64,000 nt of DNA from Nemophila menziesii (GCA_029959085.1 JARWIR010000017.1:21069507-21133506), one strand, 5' to 3'; positions 11,304 to 21,746 are shown, counted from the first letter of the stretch. Notes: generated from the sequence alone by a model not told the origin. Numbers and translations are program-made.

Positions 11304-11502
11304 TAGACTCTTGTCAAGTCTCACTTAACTCATCCAAGCCATAATAACCTGTAAAATATCAAAAATTCAACTATTTCTAAACATAAGGACAAAAATCAAG
11401 TGAAATTAGAATAAAAAATAATATAAAGTTGATTATATTACCTAGCTTAGCCTCCAAGTCTTCAACCAACATCTTAGATGTTGTAAGATTTATAGGAAGA
11501 GA

Positions 11503-13459
11503 TTATTTTAACCAATTTTGAGTGCAAATCAGTGCCTCAACTGCATTAGGTGAAAGAGAACTTCTAAATTGATCAAGTACCCTTCCACTTGTACTAAAGG
11601 CAGATTCAGAGGCAACAGTTGAAACAGGGACAACTAAAACATGTTTTGCCCTTTCAAATAAGTGTTTGAACCAAGAGGCATAATTTTTCCACCAACTCAG
11701 AATATCAAACTCAGACATTTCTTCAACTTCTTCATTTAGATATCTTTGAAGTTCATTAGCTTTAGCAACTTGTTTCTCTTTCACGAAAGATTGAAATTTT
11801 CCACCCAAAACAGATGGTGATTCAATGGCAGCTACTACACCACTAGAAGTAGGAGTAGTTGTTTTAGAGTATTGGGTAAACATTCTATCCAATGCATCAG
11901 TAACTTTTGCAAGCAAATCAGAAGCTTGAGAAGGAGTATACATAAAGTTAAAGTAGAAGGTTAGGTATTGCATTTTTTTCTAAGATCCAAAGCAACTGCA
12001 ACATACAAAATCATGTTAGTACTTTGAATTCCCCAATATTTCTGAAACTTAGCTTTCACTTTTCCAGCCATTTCTTTCAAAACCTCATCCTCTGACTTAC
12101 ACAACTCCTCAATCTTATCCAAAATTATCACAATTTAATCAAAGAACAGATTTGTTGTAACAGATAGTGTACCAGAGAACTTTTTTGTAGAGTTATAAAA
12201 CAATATCAGAAACTGTACAAAAGAAGCAGCATTTTGCCAATCAACAAAGTCAGGTGGTGGTCTTAATTTTTCATCAACAAAGAAATATTTAAATTTGTCA
12301 TCATGTTCAGACATCAAAGAAAACACAGTTTCAAACTTGATTGCAGATTCAAGCATTTTATAAGTCGAGATCCATCTCGTGGGCACATCAAGGCACAAAA
12401 GTGCCTTAGACTCACTAGAACAAGTGGATATTGCATCTTTAAATGTAGTAGCACGAGCTGGAGAAGATCTAACATATCTAACAACCTCTCTTATGTTTTT
12501 AATTGAAGCATCTAACTCTGTCATGTCTTCTCGTACAATTAGATTCAATATATGCGCACAACATCTTACATGGAGAAACTCGTGAATCAATATAGTCTTG
12601 GGCTTAAAACCTGATGATTTCACCAAGCATTTGATAGTAACCGTATTAGAAGATGCATTATCCACAATTAAACACAAATACGAATCCAACTCCCAATCTT
12701 TAAGAATTGATTCAACAAATTTACAAATTGTTTCACCCTTATGATCCTCAACCACACAAAAGCCTATTATTCTTTTTTGTAATTTCCAATCATCATCTAT
12801 AAAATATGCAATTAAACACATGTAATTCAGATTCAGATTTGAAGTCCATGTATCAGTTGTCATACTTATCCTCAATCCCTTCATCAATTTTTTTCAACTT
12901 ACCCTTTCCTTCAGCATAAATTGACATACACTTCCTCATAATTGTCATCCTACCTGGTATTTCAATAAATTTGGGTTGCATTACATTACAAAACCTTTTA
13001 AATCCAATGCCCTCCACAAATCTGAATGATAAATCATCAATAATCACCATCTCAGCTAAAGCTTTAGTACAAGCCTCAACTGGAAATATGTATGGCACCA
13101 CGTCCCCACCATCCTCATCTCTTTTAAACATCAATTGACTTTGTCCCTCTTCTACAGGGGGATAGAAAGGATAATTCTTACACCTCCTATGGTTTATATG
13201 GTTTAACATGTTTGTAGAACCATGTATTTTAGAATCAGCAACATAACTTGTGGGATAGTATTTACATTTGCCTCTTCTTTTATTTGACTCATCAAATATG
13301 GGATCAAACACTGTCCAACAGTTGTCTATGATTTTCTTAGGCTTCTTAGAGTCAGGGGGTTTGTTACTTGATGGGGTGGATGTTTTGGGGTAGGATAACT
13401 ACCCTGTGGAATTGGAGTTTCGGTTGTAGTACCAGTAATAACTCATTTCCAGTCTCCAT
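11503..13459 (-). pseudogene. hAT transposase with BED-like finger and hATC dimerisation domain, frameshifted
   Basis: Would bind the element ends and cut and join DNA as a dimer. Pieces in order from 13459: a short Ser/Pro/Lys-rich start; a BED zinc-finger-like region (CKYYPTSYVADSKIHGSTN then LNHINHRRC, 13311-13170) in which the second cysteine of the usual CX2C is tyrosine; the catalytic core with TTDTWTS, LIVDNASSN, RCCAHILNLIV and DVPTRW (12887-12135); a linker LDKIEELCKSEDEVLKEMAG; and the C-terminal dimerisation domain with VSTVASESAFSTSGRVLD and FRSSLSP (to 11503). The frame shifts at A- or C-rich runs near 13375, 12890 and 11977, and there is an in-frame stop near 12135. A splice acceptor-like TTCTTTGCAG lies at about 13475. 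It cannot make a full protein. Confidence 0.9.
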
Positions 13460-13527
13460 TTCAAGTAATTATTCTGCAAAGAACACAACAAATTGATGTT
13501 AGTATTCGTAATAAAACAATAAACTAA

Positions 13528-13650
13528 ACTAAACAACTAATATATGATTTGTATAAGTGTTAATCCAATATATCTTGAATGAAATCACCACTGATTTCAT
13601 ACAAGATGTATTTGATTAACACTTTACTAACCATGTATTAGTTGTTTAGT
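13528..13650. repeat. Foldback 1 of five
   Basis: Arms of about 60 nt, imperfectly paired (outer pair ACTAAACAACTAATATATG with CATGTATTAGTTGTTTAGT), capped by GAAATCA-CCAC-TGATTTC at 13581-13598. Confidence 0.85.
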
Positions 13651-13660
13651 TCATTTCTCA

Positions 13661-13775
13661 TGAACACTTGAACAAGGAAGTGAAATAACTTAAGATTTGT
13701 ATGATTGTTTAAGTGTATTACACTTCAACAATCATACAAAACTCAAGTTATTTCACTTATTTGTTCAAGTGTTCA
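13661..13775. repeat. Foldback 2 of five
   Basis: Outer arms TGAACACTTGAACA and TGTTCAAGTGTTCA; inner arms include GTATGATTGTT and AACAATCATAC; the loop is near 13718. It lacks the CCAC cap of its neighbours. Confidence 0.85.
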
Positions 13776-13781
13776 AAGAAA

Positions 13782-13875
13782 ATTGAAATGATTAAGTGTT
13801 AAACGCTTGAATACTTTGTGAAATCACCACTGATTTCACAAAGTATTCAAGTGTTCAACACTTGTTCATTTCAAT
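13782..13875. repeat. Foldback 3 of five
   Basis: Arms of about 45 nt (ATTGAAATGA with a diverged partner, CTTGAATACTTTGTGAAATCA with its complement), capped by AAATCA-CCAC-TGATTT at 13821-13836. Confidence 0.88.
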
Positions 13876-13887
13876 ATTCTTTACTCT

Positions 13888-13982
13888 AATGTATGATTAA
13901 ATGTTAATCAATTGAAACTTGATTGAAATCACCACTAATTTCACCCAAGTTTCAAGTGGTTAACATTTATTCATACAATATT
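13888..13982. repeat. Foldback 4 of five
   Basis: Arms of about 45 nt with outer AATGTATGA/TCATACAATATT-type pairing and TGTTAA/TTAACA, capped by GAAATCA-CCAC-TAATTTC at 13925-13942. Confidence 0.85.
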
Positions 13983-14020
13983 AGTATTTAAAAGTTGTTT
14001 TGGTTTAAAATGTAATGTTA

Positions 14021-14113
14021 ATGTGTAAAGGAGATAAACAAATCAGTGAATTCAAGTAAGAACTCAATGAATTCTTACTTGGATTTACTGATTTTCTTAA
14101 ATCTTTTGCACAT
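14021..14113. repeat. Foldback 5 of five
   Basis: Central arms AAATCAGTGAATTCAAGTAAG and their partner around 14075-14095, with outer ATGTGTAAAGGAGAT pairing imperfectly with ATCTTTTGCACAT. No CCAC cap. Confidence 0.8.
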
Positions 14114-14129
14114 AAACAACTACAAAGTT

Positions 14130-14500
14130 ATAAATGAAATGTAAACTAAGTGCAAAACATATATATGCAAACAAGAAAGATAAGTAAATACTTGTAAATA
14201 GAGTAACAAATCAAGCTTTAAACAATCAAATCCAGAACAGGTCCATTAACAACAATTGCGAGATCATGCAAGTAAATCAGAGGAACATTCTATTAGCCAA
14301 TATTCAAACCTCAAATGAAAACTAAGTGAAAAACATTATTATGTAAGCAAGAAATCTAAGTAATTACCTTTAAGTTGAGTAGCAAAGCAAGATTTAAATA
14401 ATCAAATCCAGGACAGGTCCAATACCAACAAGGCAACAATTGCGAGACCATGCAAATAAACAAGGTAAACAATCTATTAACCAATATCAAATGAAATTTT
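14130..14500. repeat. Tandem duplication of about 190 bp inside the hAT
   Basis: Two diverged copies (about 14130-14310 and 14318-14500) share blocks such as ACTAAGTG-AAA-CAT, AATCAAATCCAG-ACAGGTCCA and CAACAATTGCGAGA-CATGCAA. No coding content. Confidence 0.75.
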
Positions 14501-14781
14501 AATTAATCACAAATCCAAAACTCAATGAATAATCTGACTTCAAAATACCAACGGGTTTTCAAAACTCGGTTACTAATATCAAAACACGACTCAAGTCCAA
14601 TTCAAATACCATAAATAATAGTCTAAAAACACATAAAATCCCATATCAGTTTCGAGTTACGAATTGAAAAGCCAGAAAATCCTTTAATAAACCATAAAAT
14701 TTGCACAAGCAATCGATTAAAACTCAATCGTAATTACTGAAAATCAAAACACACACCTTAGGGTTTCAGATATCAAAATAC

Positions 14782-15051
14782 CTTTCGAAAGGGTCTTTTA
14801 ATGGATAATAAGCCACCGACGTGCCATATATAGGCTTCATCATCCTCCAAACCACAGACTATATCTCTAACCATGGTTAGATGATTAAACCCAGAATCCA
14901 AAGGACAATCTTTATTAGAGCAATAAATGCGACCCATAAAAATAGGTGAGGAGAGTTTAATGCGGTGTACAATATCGCTCAAAAACGCCGTCGAGATTAG
15001 ACGGGGATGGAGAAGATCCAAGGCTAGGGGCTTAGGGTTTTCGAGACCCAT
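14782..15051 (-). CDS. Possible first exon of unknown protein inside the hAT
   Basis: An ATG at 15051 preceded by a GA-rich leader opens a frame of 90 codons (MGLENPKPLALDLLHPRL at the start, MVRDIVCGLEDDEAYIWHV later) that ends at a good splice donor, CGAAAG|GTATTTT, at 14782/14781. The peptide is not low complexity, but I do not recognise it. It could be the 5' non-transposase exon of the hAT, or a host exon captured by it, since the transposase begins 1.3 kb further on after an acceptor-like site. Whether it is expressed is unknown. Confidence 0.4.
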
Positions 15052-15095
15052 GGAGAGAGATAGAGAGAAGAAGAGAGAGAGAGTGACGTGAGTGA
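15048..15095. repeat. GA-rich microsatellite
   Basis: Plus strand GAGAGAGATAGAGAG and further (GA)n just upstream, on the minus strand, of the ATG at 15051. Such CT/GA tracts are common in plant 5' leaders. Confidence 0.7.
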
Positions 15096-15420
15096 GGTGA
15101 GATAGAGGTCAAAATGACCTTTTGTGTAATGAAAGGGGATAAAGAAACGAACGGGAGAGTAGCGTATGGGATACGCTTAAGCCTCAACCCTTTTGGGTTT
15201 TTTTAATATATCGATATATATATATAAAAAACAATTGGCGGGTCGGGTTTGATTACCCGCGGGTTTGGCATAGCCAAACCCATCAACTGGCCCAATACCC
15301 TAAACATTTATTTTTTTGGCCCAATGGGTTCGGGTATCTTTAGGGTTCGGTTTTTTCGGGCCTGGTTTGGGTCGGTTTCGGCGGGTGGGCGAGTTTTCAG
15401 ATCCGGTTGAGCAGCCCTAA

Positions 15421-15516
15421 GTATACTTGCAGTGAGTTTCTCGTGGTAGTAGTGGGTGTGTATTCTTATTATTATCTTTTTTTATCTGTTATTTTATCAC
15501 AACTTTGTCACCACCA
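15421..15516 (+). mobile_element. 5' LTR of Athila complex A, 3' terminal piece
   Basis: Matches the end of the LTR at 30747-32207 (ACTTGCAGTGAGTTTTCGTGG-like block, ATTTTATCACA) and ends GTCACCACCA at 15516, 6 bp before the primer-binding site. Confidence 0.75.
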
Positions 15517-15522
15517 AGTTTT

Positions 15523-15540
15523 TGGCGCCGCTATCAGGGA
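15523..15540 (+). promoter_or_regulatory. Primer-binding site, tRNA-Asp type, diverged
   Basis: TGGCGCCGCTATCAGGGA. It matches the site at 1671-1688 over most positions, with changes in the second half. Confidence 0.8.
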
Positions 15541-15722
15541 ATTTTCTAGTTAGTTATTGTGTTTAGTCTTGTGAAGTAGTTTTTGGTTGTTTTGGTTTTA
15601 CGCTTGTTTTGTTTTGGTCTCTTTTCACGTTTCTTTCTAGTATTTGGTGTATGATCTCGAATCTCGAGAGCTTATTCTGAGCTCAGAAAAAACGACAAAG
15701 AAAGGAGAAGAATATAGAAGCG

Positions 15723-16291
15723 ATGGCTGGAGTCGTATATAACGTAGTATTATATAATGTACCACTTGGGAGAATAGTCGACAAAATCCAATTCCCCTAG
15801 TAGTACCACCACAAGGAGTACCACAAGGTGGGATCTACCTATTAATCAATGTGCGAACAAGGTCTTCAAGGTTTGGGAGCACCTTTTCGAATTCAACAAA
15901 CAGGGATTCGCCCGCCAGTGATCCAAGCTGCAAGATTCAAGCCCGATCAGGGTATGCTTAGTCCGTTTTTGAGCTTTGGACACTACAGTGGTGTAGTACG
16001 TCAAGATCCGGTAAGGTCGTTGATGCAGATTTTGATGCATACATTACTCAAGGCATTACACGTACTTCATATTTCCATTTTTCTTGTTCGGAGGTACTAG
16101 TAAATGGTTGGATAGTCAACCATCAGATTTGATTACGTCATGGGATGAGTTACAAGTCAAGTTATTTAATCACTATTATCTACAAAGTATGAGAATGAAA
16201 GATCAAATGGTAATTGCAAGTTTTCCCCAAAAGAATGACAAGAGTGTAGGAGAGGCATGGACAAGATTTTAGCAAAAATTTATCTAGATGT
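15723..16291 (+). pseudogene. gag: gag of complex A, 5' piece
   Basis: Frame-broken relative of the gag at 1-1527. Recognisable blocks are PFRIQQTGIRPPVIQAARFK, PDQGMLSPFLSFGHYSG (15880-16010) and TSKWLDSQPSDLITSWDELQ to SVGEAWTRF (16095-16272), with stops between them. The coding line is cut at 16292 by a solo LTR and resumes at 18053. Confidence 0.85.
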
Positions 16292-18052
16292 TGGTGGGTC
16301 CTGGGGTGCTATAAAATTAAGTGCAAAATATAGGAACCTCTTAACCGCAAGTGTACGGTTGTCCAAGTAATATTCGATAAATCGAGTTCGTTCTCAGGGA
16401 CGGATTAGGTTCAACCCAAATATTAATCAGATAGTAGGAATAATTGCTAAACAGAAAAGAAAAGATAATAATTTTTGTTTGGTTTTTGGAAATTAAAAGA
16501 TGCAAATAAATAAATACTAAAATAAAATAAATAAAAGCAAATAAAAGACGGACTTCAGATAAGATAAATACTTGAGTCTCGCAAAGAATCTTCCTAACTA
16601 ATATAATCTATGTTATGTTTAAGGGTAGAATTGGAATTAGTATACTAGTCGGGACTCTAATATCTCCTAGCCCCCTGTCGGGTGGACCTAGAAGCTATCC
16701 TAAAGTATCATAAACACCTGTATGGCCGAATATGGCTTTTCGGATGATAAGATTTTACCTCTTTGGCTATGTAACTAGTTAAGCCTGTCGGTCAATAACG
16801 GACATTACACGGGTATTACCTAGATCTGTATTCAAACCCCCCTGTCGGATGATCACTTCGCCACTAAAGTGAATAGCCCAAATACTAAAATCTAATTCTA
16901 GTTGTTCCTAAAATAATTAGTAAATAAGAACAAAGTAATATCCAATATCTAAGACTCAATTCAATTTAAATCATACAATCCCAAATTCAAAACAAAGATT
17001 AAATTAATTAAGGTTCATCCCTTTATTGCGATTCTCAAGTATGTAAAAGTTTAGCTCATGGAAATATAAAATACTGAAACTAAATAGAAAGACATCATAT
17101 TTAATTACAGAAAAGAATTATATAACCTAAGGATTAGATGACTGTTGATGGAAGAACAGAATCCTCCAGCACTAGCTTCTCCTTTGCCTTCTTGCTCTTG
17201 AAGTCTCTGACTCTCTCTCTAAAGATGTATATATTGAATGAATTGTGAGAGGTACTGAATAATGAGGTCTAAGTGGTGTATTTATAGGTGTTGGAAGACC
17301 CTAGGTCGAATTTGCTTGGAGTGGAAGACAAGGCAAAGACTCTTAAATTCGTAGCTCTAAAAGATAAGATTCTGCTGATTTGATTTGGTCATATCTTTTT
17401 CAATACTTATCCATTTGAGAAGTTCCAATATATGAAACTGCTTGTCTTGGAAAGCTCTTTCTATTGGTGCAGACCATTCGTTCAGAATCCATGCCAATCT
17501 TTAATTATGATTTAATTCCTAAAACGTGGCTGGATTTCAGATTTCAAAAGGCAGCTTTATCTTTTCCTCCTTTGAATAAATCTTTATCAAATCTTCTTAT
17601 TTCCATGTAAATCTTCTTTCCTTTCATCTTTATCTTGACTTGGCCTTTAAGTAATTACCATTTATCTCTTTAAAGCTTCACATTAAATAAATAATTAAAC
17701 CGCATATGCTTAAAAAGAATAAATCAATAAATCAAGAAATCGAAATAGGAAAGTGTACTCTAAAAATAGAAACTCGACTAGAAATCATTTCCTAACACTC
17801 TAAAATACACTAAGACTTTATTCTCACTTCTTCTCCTTGGATTGGCCTTTCATGAAATTCAAGAACCAATTAACTTTGCATTAAAAATAGTCAAATCTAC
17901 GCACAAAAGCTCAGATTCTGCAAATAGTTAATTTCCAAGGGGAGGAAGTGCAATATGATCAAATAAGCCTAAAAGTCTATCAAATAACTCATTTATTCAC
18001 CTAAAAGGATGTCTCCAAGGGGCTAAGAATTAGAACAAATAGGGAGACATCA
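16292..18052 (-). mobile_element. Solo LTR inserted in gag, 5-bp target duplication GATGT
   Basis: On the minus strand it starts TGATGTCTCCC at 18052 and ends AGGACCCACCA at 16292; 1,761 bp. It is flanked by an exact 5-bp duplication GATGT (16287-16291 and 18053-18057). Removing it restores the gag line between AWTRF and YGYTTTLQL. It belongs to the same LTR subfamily as 61937-63681, sharing a block around the GTGTTAGAAA/CTAACACTC region and the TCCCGACTA, GACCGACAGGC and CCGACAGGGGG blocks. Confidence 0.9.
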
Positions 18053-18874
18053 GATGTCCACTTTATGGTTACACCACAACTCTTCAATTATAAATGTTCT
18101 ATCAAGGCATAAATATCGAGGGAAGATTGAGGGTAGATAATATTAGAGAGGGAGTTTTTATGTCCATGGATCCTATAGAAGTTGCAGCTGGGATGGCACG
18201 AATAGTTGAAACAGAAAGGAGTTGGCCAGAGTCGTGAGATCCTATTACAAATACCAAAGTCACAGTGCGATTAGATATTGAAACTACTTTAGAAGCTGAA
18301 ATCTCCGCGACGTAGAATTAAATGAAGCATGTGTCACTTACTATGGATAAAGGTTCCAAGGGAAAAGAGTCGAGATGAAAGTAGTGCAAGAAGCAAGAGG
18401 TTGTCCGCGTTGTGAGGTCAATGATCATGTATAGGAAGAGTGTGAAGGTAACCCGAAATTCGTTTATTTTATATCTAATCGAGGGAATTACCAGTTTGGT
18501 AATTACAATCATTTGGGTATGCAATGGTCTAATCTGAATGGGGTCGTAAATCAAGGTAGTTCTTACCAACCACGACCTTAAAATAACAATTTCTATAAAA
18601 GATCTCAAGGTCCTTATCAAGGGGGATAGGGTTTCAACAAGCCAGCACCACCAGCGCAGCCAACCTATGATGCTGATTTCGATAGTTTGGCACAGAATGC
18701 CTCGACACATCATCCACAAGAAGGATCTGGATTTGATTCTCAGAAAACAATAGAAGATTTATGGTCTTTAACTCAAGACAACATGCAGATAAATAACGAA
18801 AGATTCAACGAACAATCTGATGCAACGAAGATATTGGGAACAAAAGTAACCCAAGTAAATTATGTTTTGAGAAG
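18053..18874 (+). pseudogene. gag: gag of complex A, middle piece with zinc knuckle
   Basis: Continues the gag: YGYTTTLQL, GRLRVDNIREGVFMSMDPIE, then a zinc knuckle CPRCEVNDHV*EEC (18397-18440) in which the expected tryptophan codon position is a stop. It is followed by FVYFISNRGNYQFGNYNHLG and a long polar segment (DLWSLTQDNMQINNERFNEQ). The spacing matches 1-690 on the minus strand. Confidence 0.85.
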
Positions 18875-20456
18875 TGTTGTCTCCTGGTGTGTTATAAAAT
18901 AACACCCCTAAAATGGAGGGACACGAACCGCAAGTGTACAGGTCGTCCAAGTAATAATCCGGTAAACGGGAATTGATCTCAGGGACGGATGGATATGACT
19001 AATGATGTTATGCAATAAGTGAGGATAGTTGTTATATGACAAGAAAATAAACGATAAAGTATTTTTTTGGTTTTGTTTTAAGACTAAGACGCAAAGAAGT
19101 AAAATACAAAATTAATGCAAGTAATTAGACGCAAGTAAAATAAATGCAAGTAAAGTAAATATGAGTGGACACAAGAATGAGAAGGTGTACTTGAGTCTCG
19201 CAAGGGTTCCGCCTAATCAATTTAATTAACGTTTCTGTTCAAGGGTAGAATCGGTATTTTAATACTAGTCGGGATTCTAGTATATCTTAGCCCCCCGGTG
19301 GACCTAGGAGTTATCCTAAAGTCCTATAAACACCTATCGGCCGAATATGCCTCTTCGGATGTGAAGGTCTTACCTCATTGGCTATGTAACTAGTCAAGCC
19401 TGTCAGTCAATGACGAACATTACACGGTTATTACCTAGTTCCGTATTCGAACCCCCGCGTCGGATGATTGTTTTTGCCACTTAGAGTGAATAGACAAAAT
19501 ACTAATACCTAATTCTATCTGTACCGAAAAGAATTAGTAAATAATCAACAAAATAACAACCAATATAAAATACCCAATTCAATTTAAATTATAAAATCCC
19601 AAATTAAGAAAAACAATAAATAAACTAATTAGGGTTCATCCCTATTATTGCGATTCTCAAGTACTAATGTGTTTAGCTCATAATGTAATTAAAAACTGAA
19701 ATAAAAGATGAAATAGTCATATTCAATTACAAGAATGAAATGGGTAACCTAATTAAAGGATTGATTTTGACTGATTGTTGAAGAAATAGACTTCTCCAGC
19801 TTCAGCTTTCTTCTCTCCTTTTGCTTCTGACTTCTTTCTGGCGTTCTCCTCTTGTAAAATATGATGTGTGTCTTTTAAAATGAAGTTTAAGGCTTATATA
19901 TAGTGGGAAAAACGGATTAGGCTTTACTCTAAAGAGCAAATAAGTTAAATGAAATAAAGCCCAGTCCTTAATGAAATCATGTAACTGATGTGCAGCTGTT
20001 ACTAAAACAGTTGTAACTTTTGCGTCTGGACTCGAAATCACTCTGTTCAACTTTCAAAATCTTCCTGACTCAGAGATGCGAATTCCTTATTTCACGACTC
20101 TAAGGCTGAATCAGTGGCTAAAAAACAGTGCTTTGTAACAGCCTTCCAGATTTCATTCCCATCTAGTAAATTCTTCGGATCAACTTTCCTCGCCTTTGAA
20201 TTTTACGCCCGATCTAAAACTTTAATTCTCGTTTCTTCTCCTTGACTTAGTGCTCCATCTAATCCATGGACCTAATAACTTTACACTAAAAACAAATGAA
20301 TTAACGCGTAAAAGCTCTAAAACACAAATAATACAAATCCAAGGGAAGAAAACGCAATATAATCAAATAAGCTTAAAAGTCTATCAAATAAGTCAATTAA
20401 TCACCTAAAATTATGTCTCATAAGGGCTAATATTTAGAACAAAACGGGAGACATCA
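18875..20456 (-). mobile_element. Solo LTR inserted in gag, target duplication AGAAG/AAAAG
   Basis: On the minus strand it starts TGATGTCTCCCG at 20456 and ends CCAGGAGACAACA at 18875; 1,582 bp. Flanks are AGAAG (18870-18874) and AAAAG (20457-20461), a 5-bp duplication with one change. No internal genes. Confidence 0.82.
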
Positions 20457-20760
20457 AAAAGTTGCAAAAACATCTTCCGCAAATGGTTCTAGGTATGAAG
20501 AATGATGTGAAGGCCATAGATAATGGTGATGGCAGTGCTAGGTTTGAAGCATGTAAGGCTATTTGACTAAAACCTGAAGAAATGGTAGAATCGTCACCTG
20601 CTTCAGAAATTGTTGTGGAGGTTCCAAAAAACATTGAAGAACCAACCAAGCCTAGCCCAGAAGAGTCAGCTTTTAGACTTCTACTCAAGGAAATGCAAGA
20701 CGAGATCAGGGCAGTAATTGAGTTACAAGCTAAAAAAGTAGAGAATTAGGTAGAAGCCTC
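20457..20760 (+). pseudogene. gag: gag C-terminus of complex A
   Basis: MKNDVKAIDNGDGSARFEAC (near 20495-20560) matches the gag tail at the very start of the window (VKAIEGGENNVGFEAC). The following Glu/Lys/Ser-rich segment leads toward protease and contains stops. Confidence 0.75.
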
Positions 20761-21069
20761 AAGTAAGGAGAACGAAGATGTGATTGCACCTGAAGTGCAA
20801 GAAAACAAAGGAGAGAGAAAGGTAGACTCGCCACCTAGTGACATTAAGCTCAAAGCATTTGTATAGGCGTATAGCGAAAAGAAAATCAATGTCCAAGTTC
20901 TTGAGATCAAGGAGAAAAGGCTTACACCGCAACATGTTTTACGGAAGCTATTATTGAAGAGAGTGTGAGTGTACAAGTAGAGATCGAGATTGTGGATAAT
21001 ATGGAGAGTGTCTCGGTGAAATTTAAGAAGAAGCTACCATCTAAGCTTCAAGATCCTGGAGGTTTCAAC

Positions 21070-21590
21070 CCCCTATAGAAATTGATGGTAAGCTCAAAGT
21101 CAAAAAGATGTGCGACCTGGGTTCGAATATGAACCTTATGCCCAAGTCAGTGTTTGAGAGGCTTGGCATCGAGAAGGAAGATAAGGCTTCTGTAAATTAA
21201 CAATTTGCAGATTGCTCAGTGACAAAGACATGGGGAATTATGGAGGATGTTTTTGTGTAAGCAGGTAATTTTACTACCCCATTGACTTTGTTATACTTGA
21301 TTATGATGCAGATAAGTAGGTTTAAATTATACTTGGAAGGTCGTTCTTGGCCACAAGTCGAAGTATCATAAACTTTCATGAGGGAACAATTTCCTTCACC
21401 ACAAACAATGTATCTAAGACATTCTTTGTCTTAGATAACAAACCAAATAAGGTGTCACAAACAGTTCCTATTATCCACATTGAGACCAAAGAAAAGGTCA
21501 AAGAGAAGAACCACACAAAACCTGTGGAGATTAGACCTAAAGGTGAGTTTGGGGTAGGCATGGAAGGCCATCAAACCATAGAATAGTCCA
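21070..21590 (+). pseudogene. Aspartic protease region of complex A pol
   Basis: Contains KMCDLGSNMNLMPKSVFERL (21106-21165), the active-site region of Athila-type proteases (usually DLGAS), then TWGIMEDVFV and an ILGRSFLATSRSIINFHEG block (21328-21380). A stop and a frameshift separate the parts. Protease would cleave the gag-pol polyprotein. Confidence 0.75.
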
Positions 21591-21593
21591 AGA

Positions 21594-21746
21594 GGTTTCA
21601 AGAGCGCGTGGATGGGACCATTTGTTGTCACCCGAGTTGTAACAACAAAAGTGGTTGAAATACGACCCAAGAGAGGTCGCAAGCTCCGAATGGTTGATGT
21701 TCATAACCTCACCCACAGCTATGGAGGCTACATACTCAAAAAGTAG
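21594..21746 (+). pseudogene. Integrase C-terminal tail fused after protease (pol core deleted)
   Basis: AWMGPFVVTRVVTTKVVEIR and LRMVDVHNLTHSYGG correspond to the end of the integrase at about 58880-59059 ([31 protein letters not shown]). Reverse transcriptase, RNase H and the integrase core, about 2.5 kb, are missing, so complex A was not autonomous. Confidence 0.75.

Larger units (their letters stand above)
11309..15420 (-). mobile_element. Degenerate hAT-superfamily DNA transposon
   Basis: On the minus strand the element begins at about 15420 with TTAGGGCTGCTC, followed by a GC-rich subterminal stretch (15235-15410) typical of plant hAT elements. The LTR of complex A resumes immediately outside (15421). 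A broken transposase lies at 11503-13459, a possible leader exon at 14782-15051, and a foldback cluster and tandem repeat in between. I could not find the matching terminal inverted repeat at the left end. It may be deleted or may lie across the solo LTR at 9715-11303, so the left limit is approximate. Confidence 0.75.

Noticed and set aside
12303..12585. Plus-strand frames inside the hAT transposase
   Set aside because: Shadows of the minus-strand transposase coding sequence.
13528..14113. CRISPR array
   Set aside because: Repeats are foldbacks with different arms, not identical direct repeats with unique spacers, and the genome is clearly plant.
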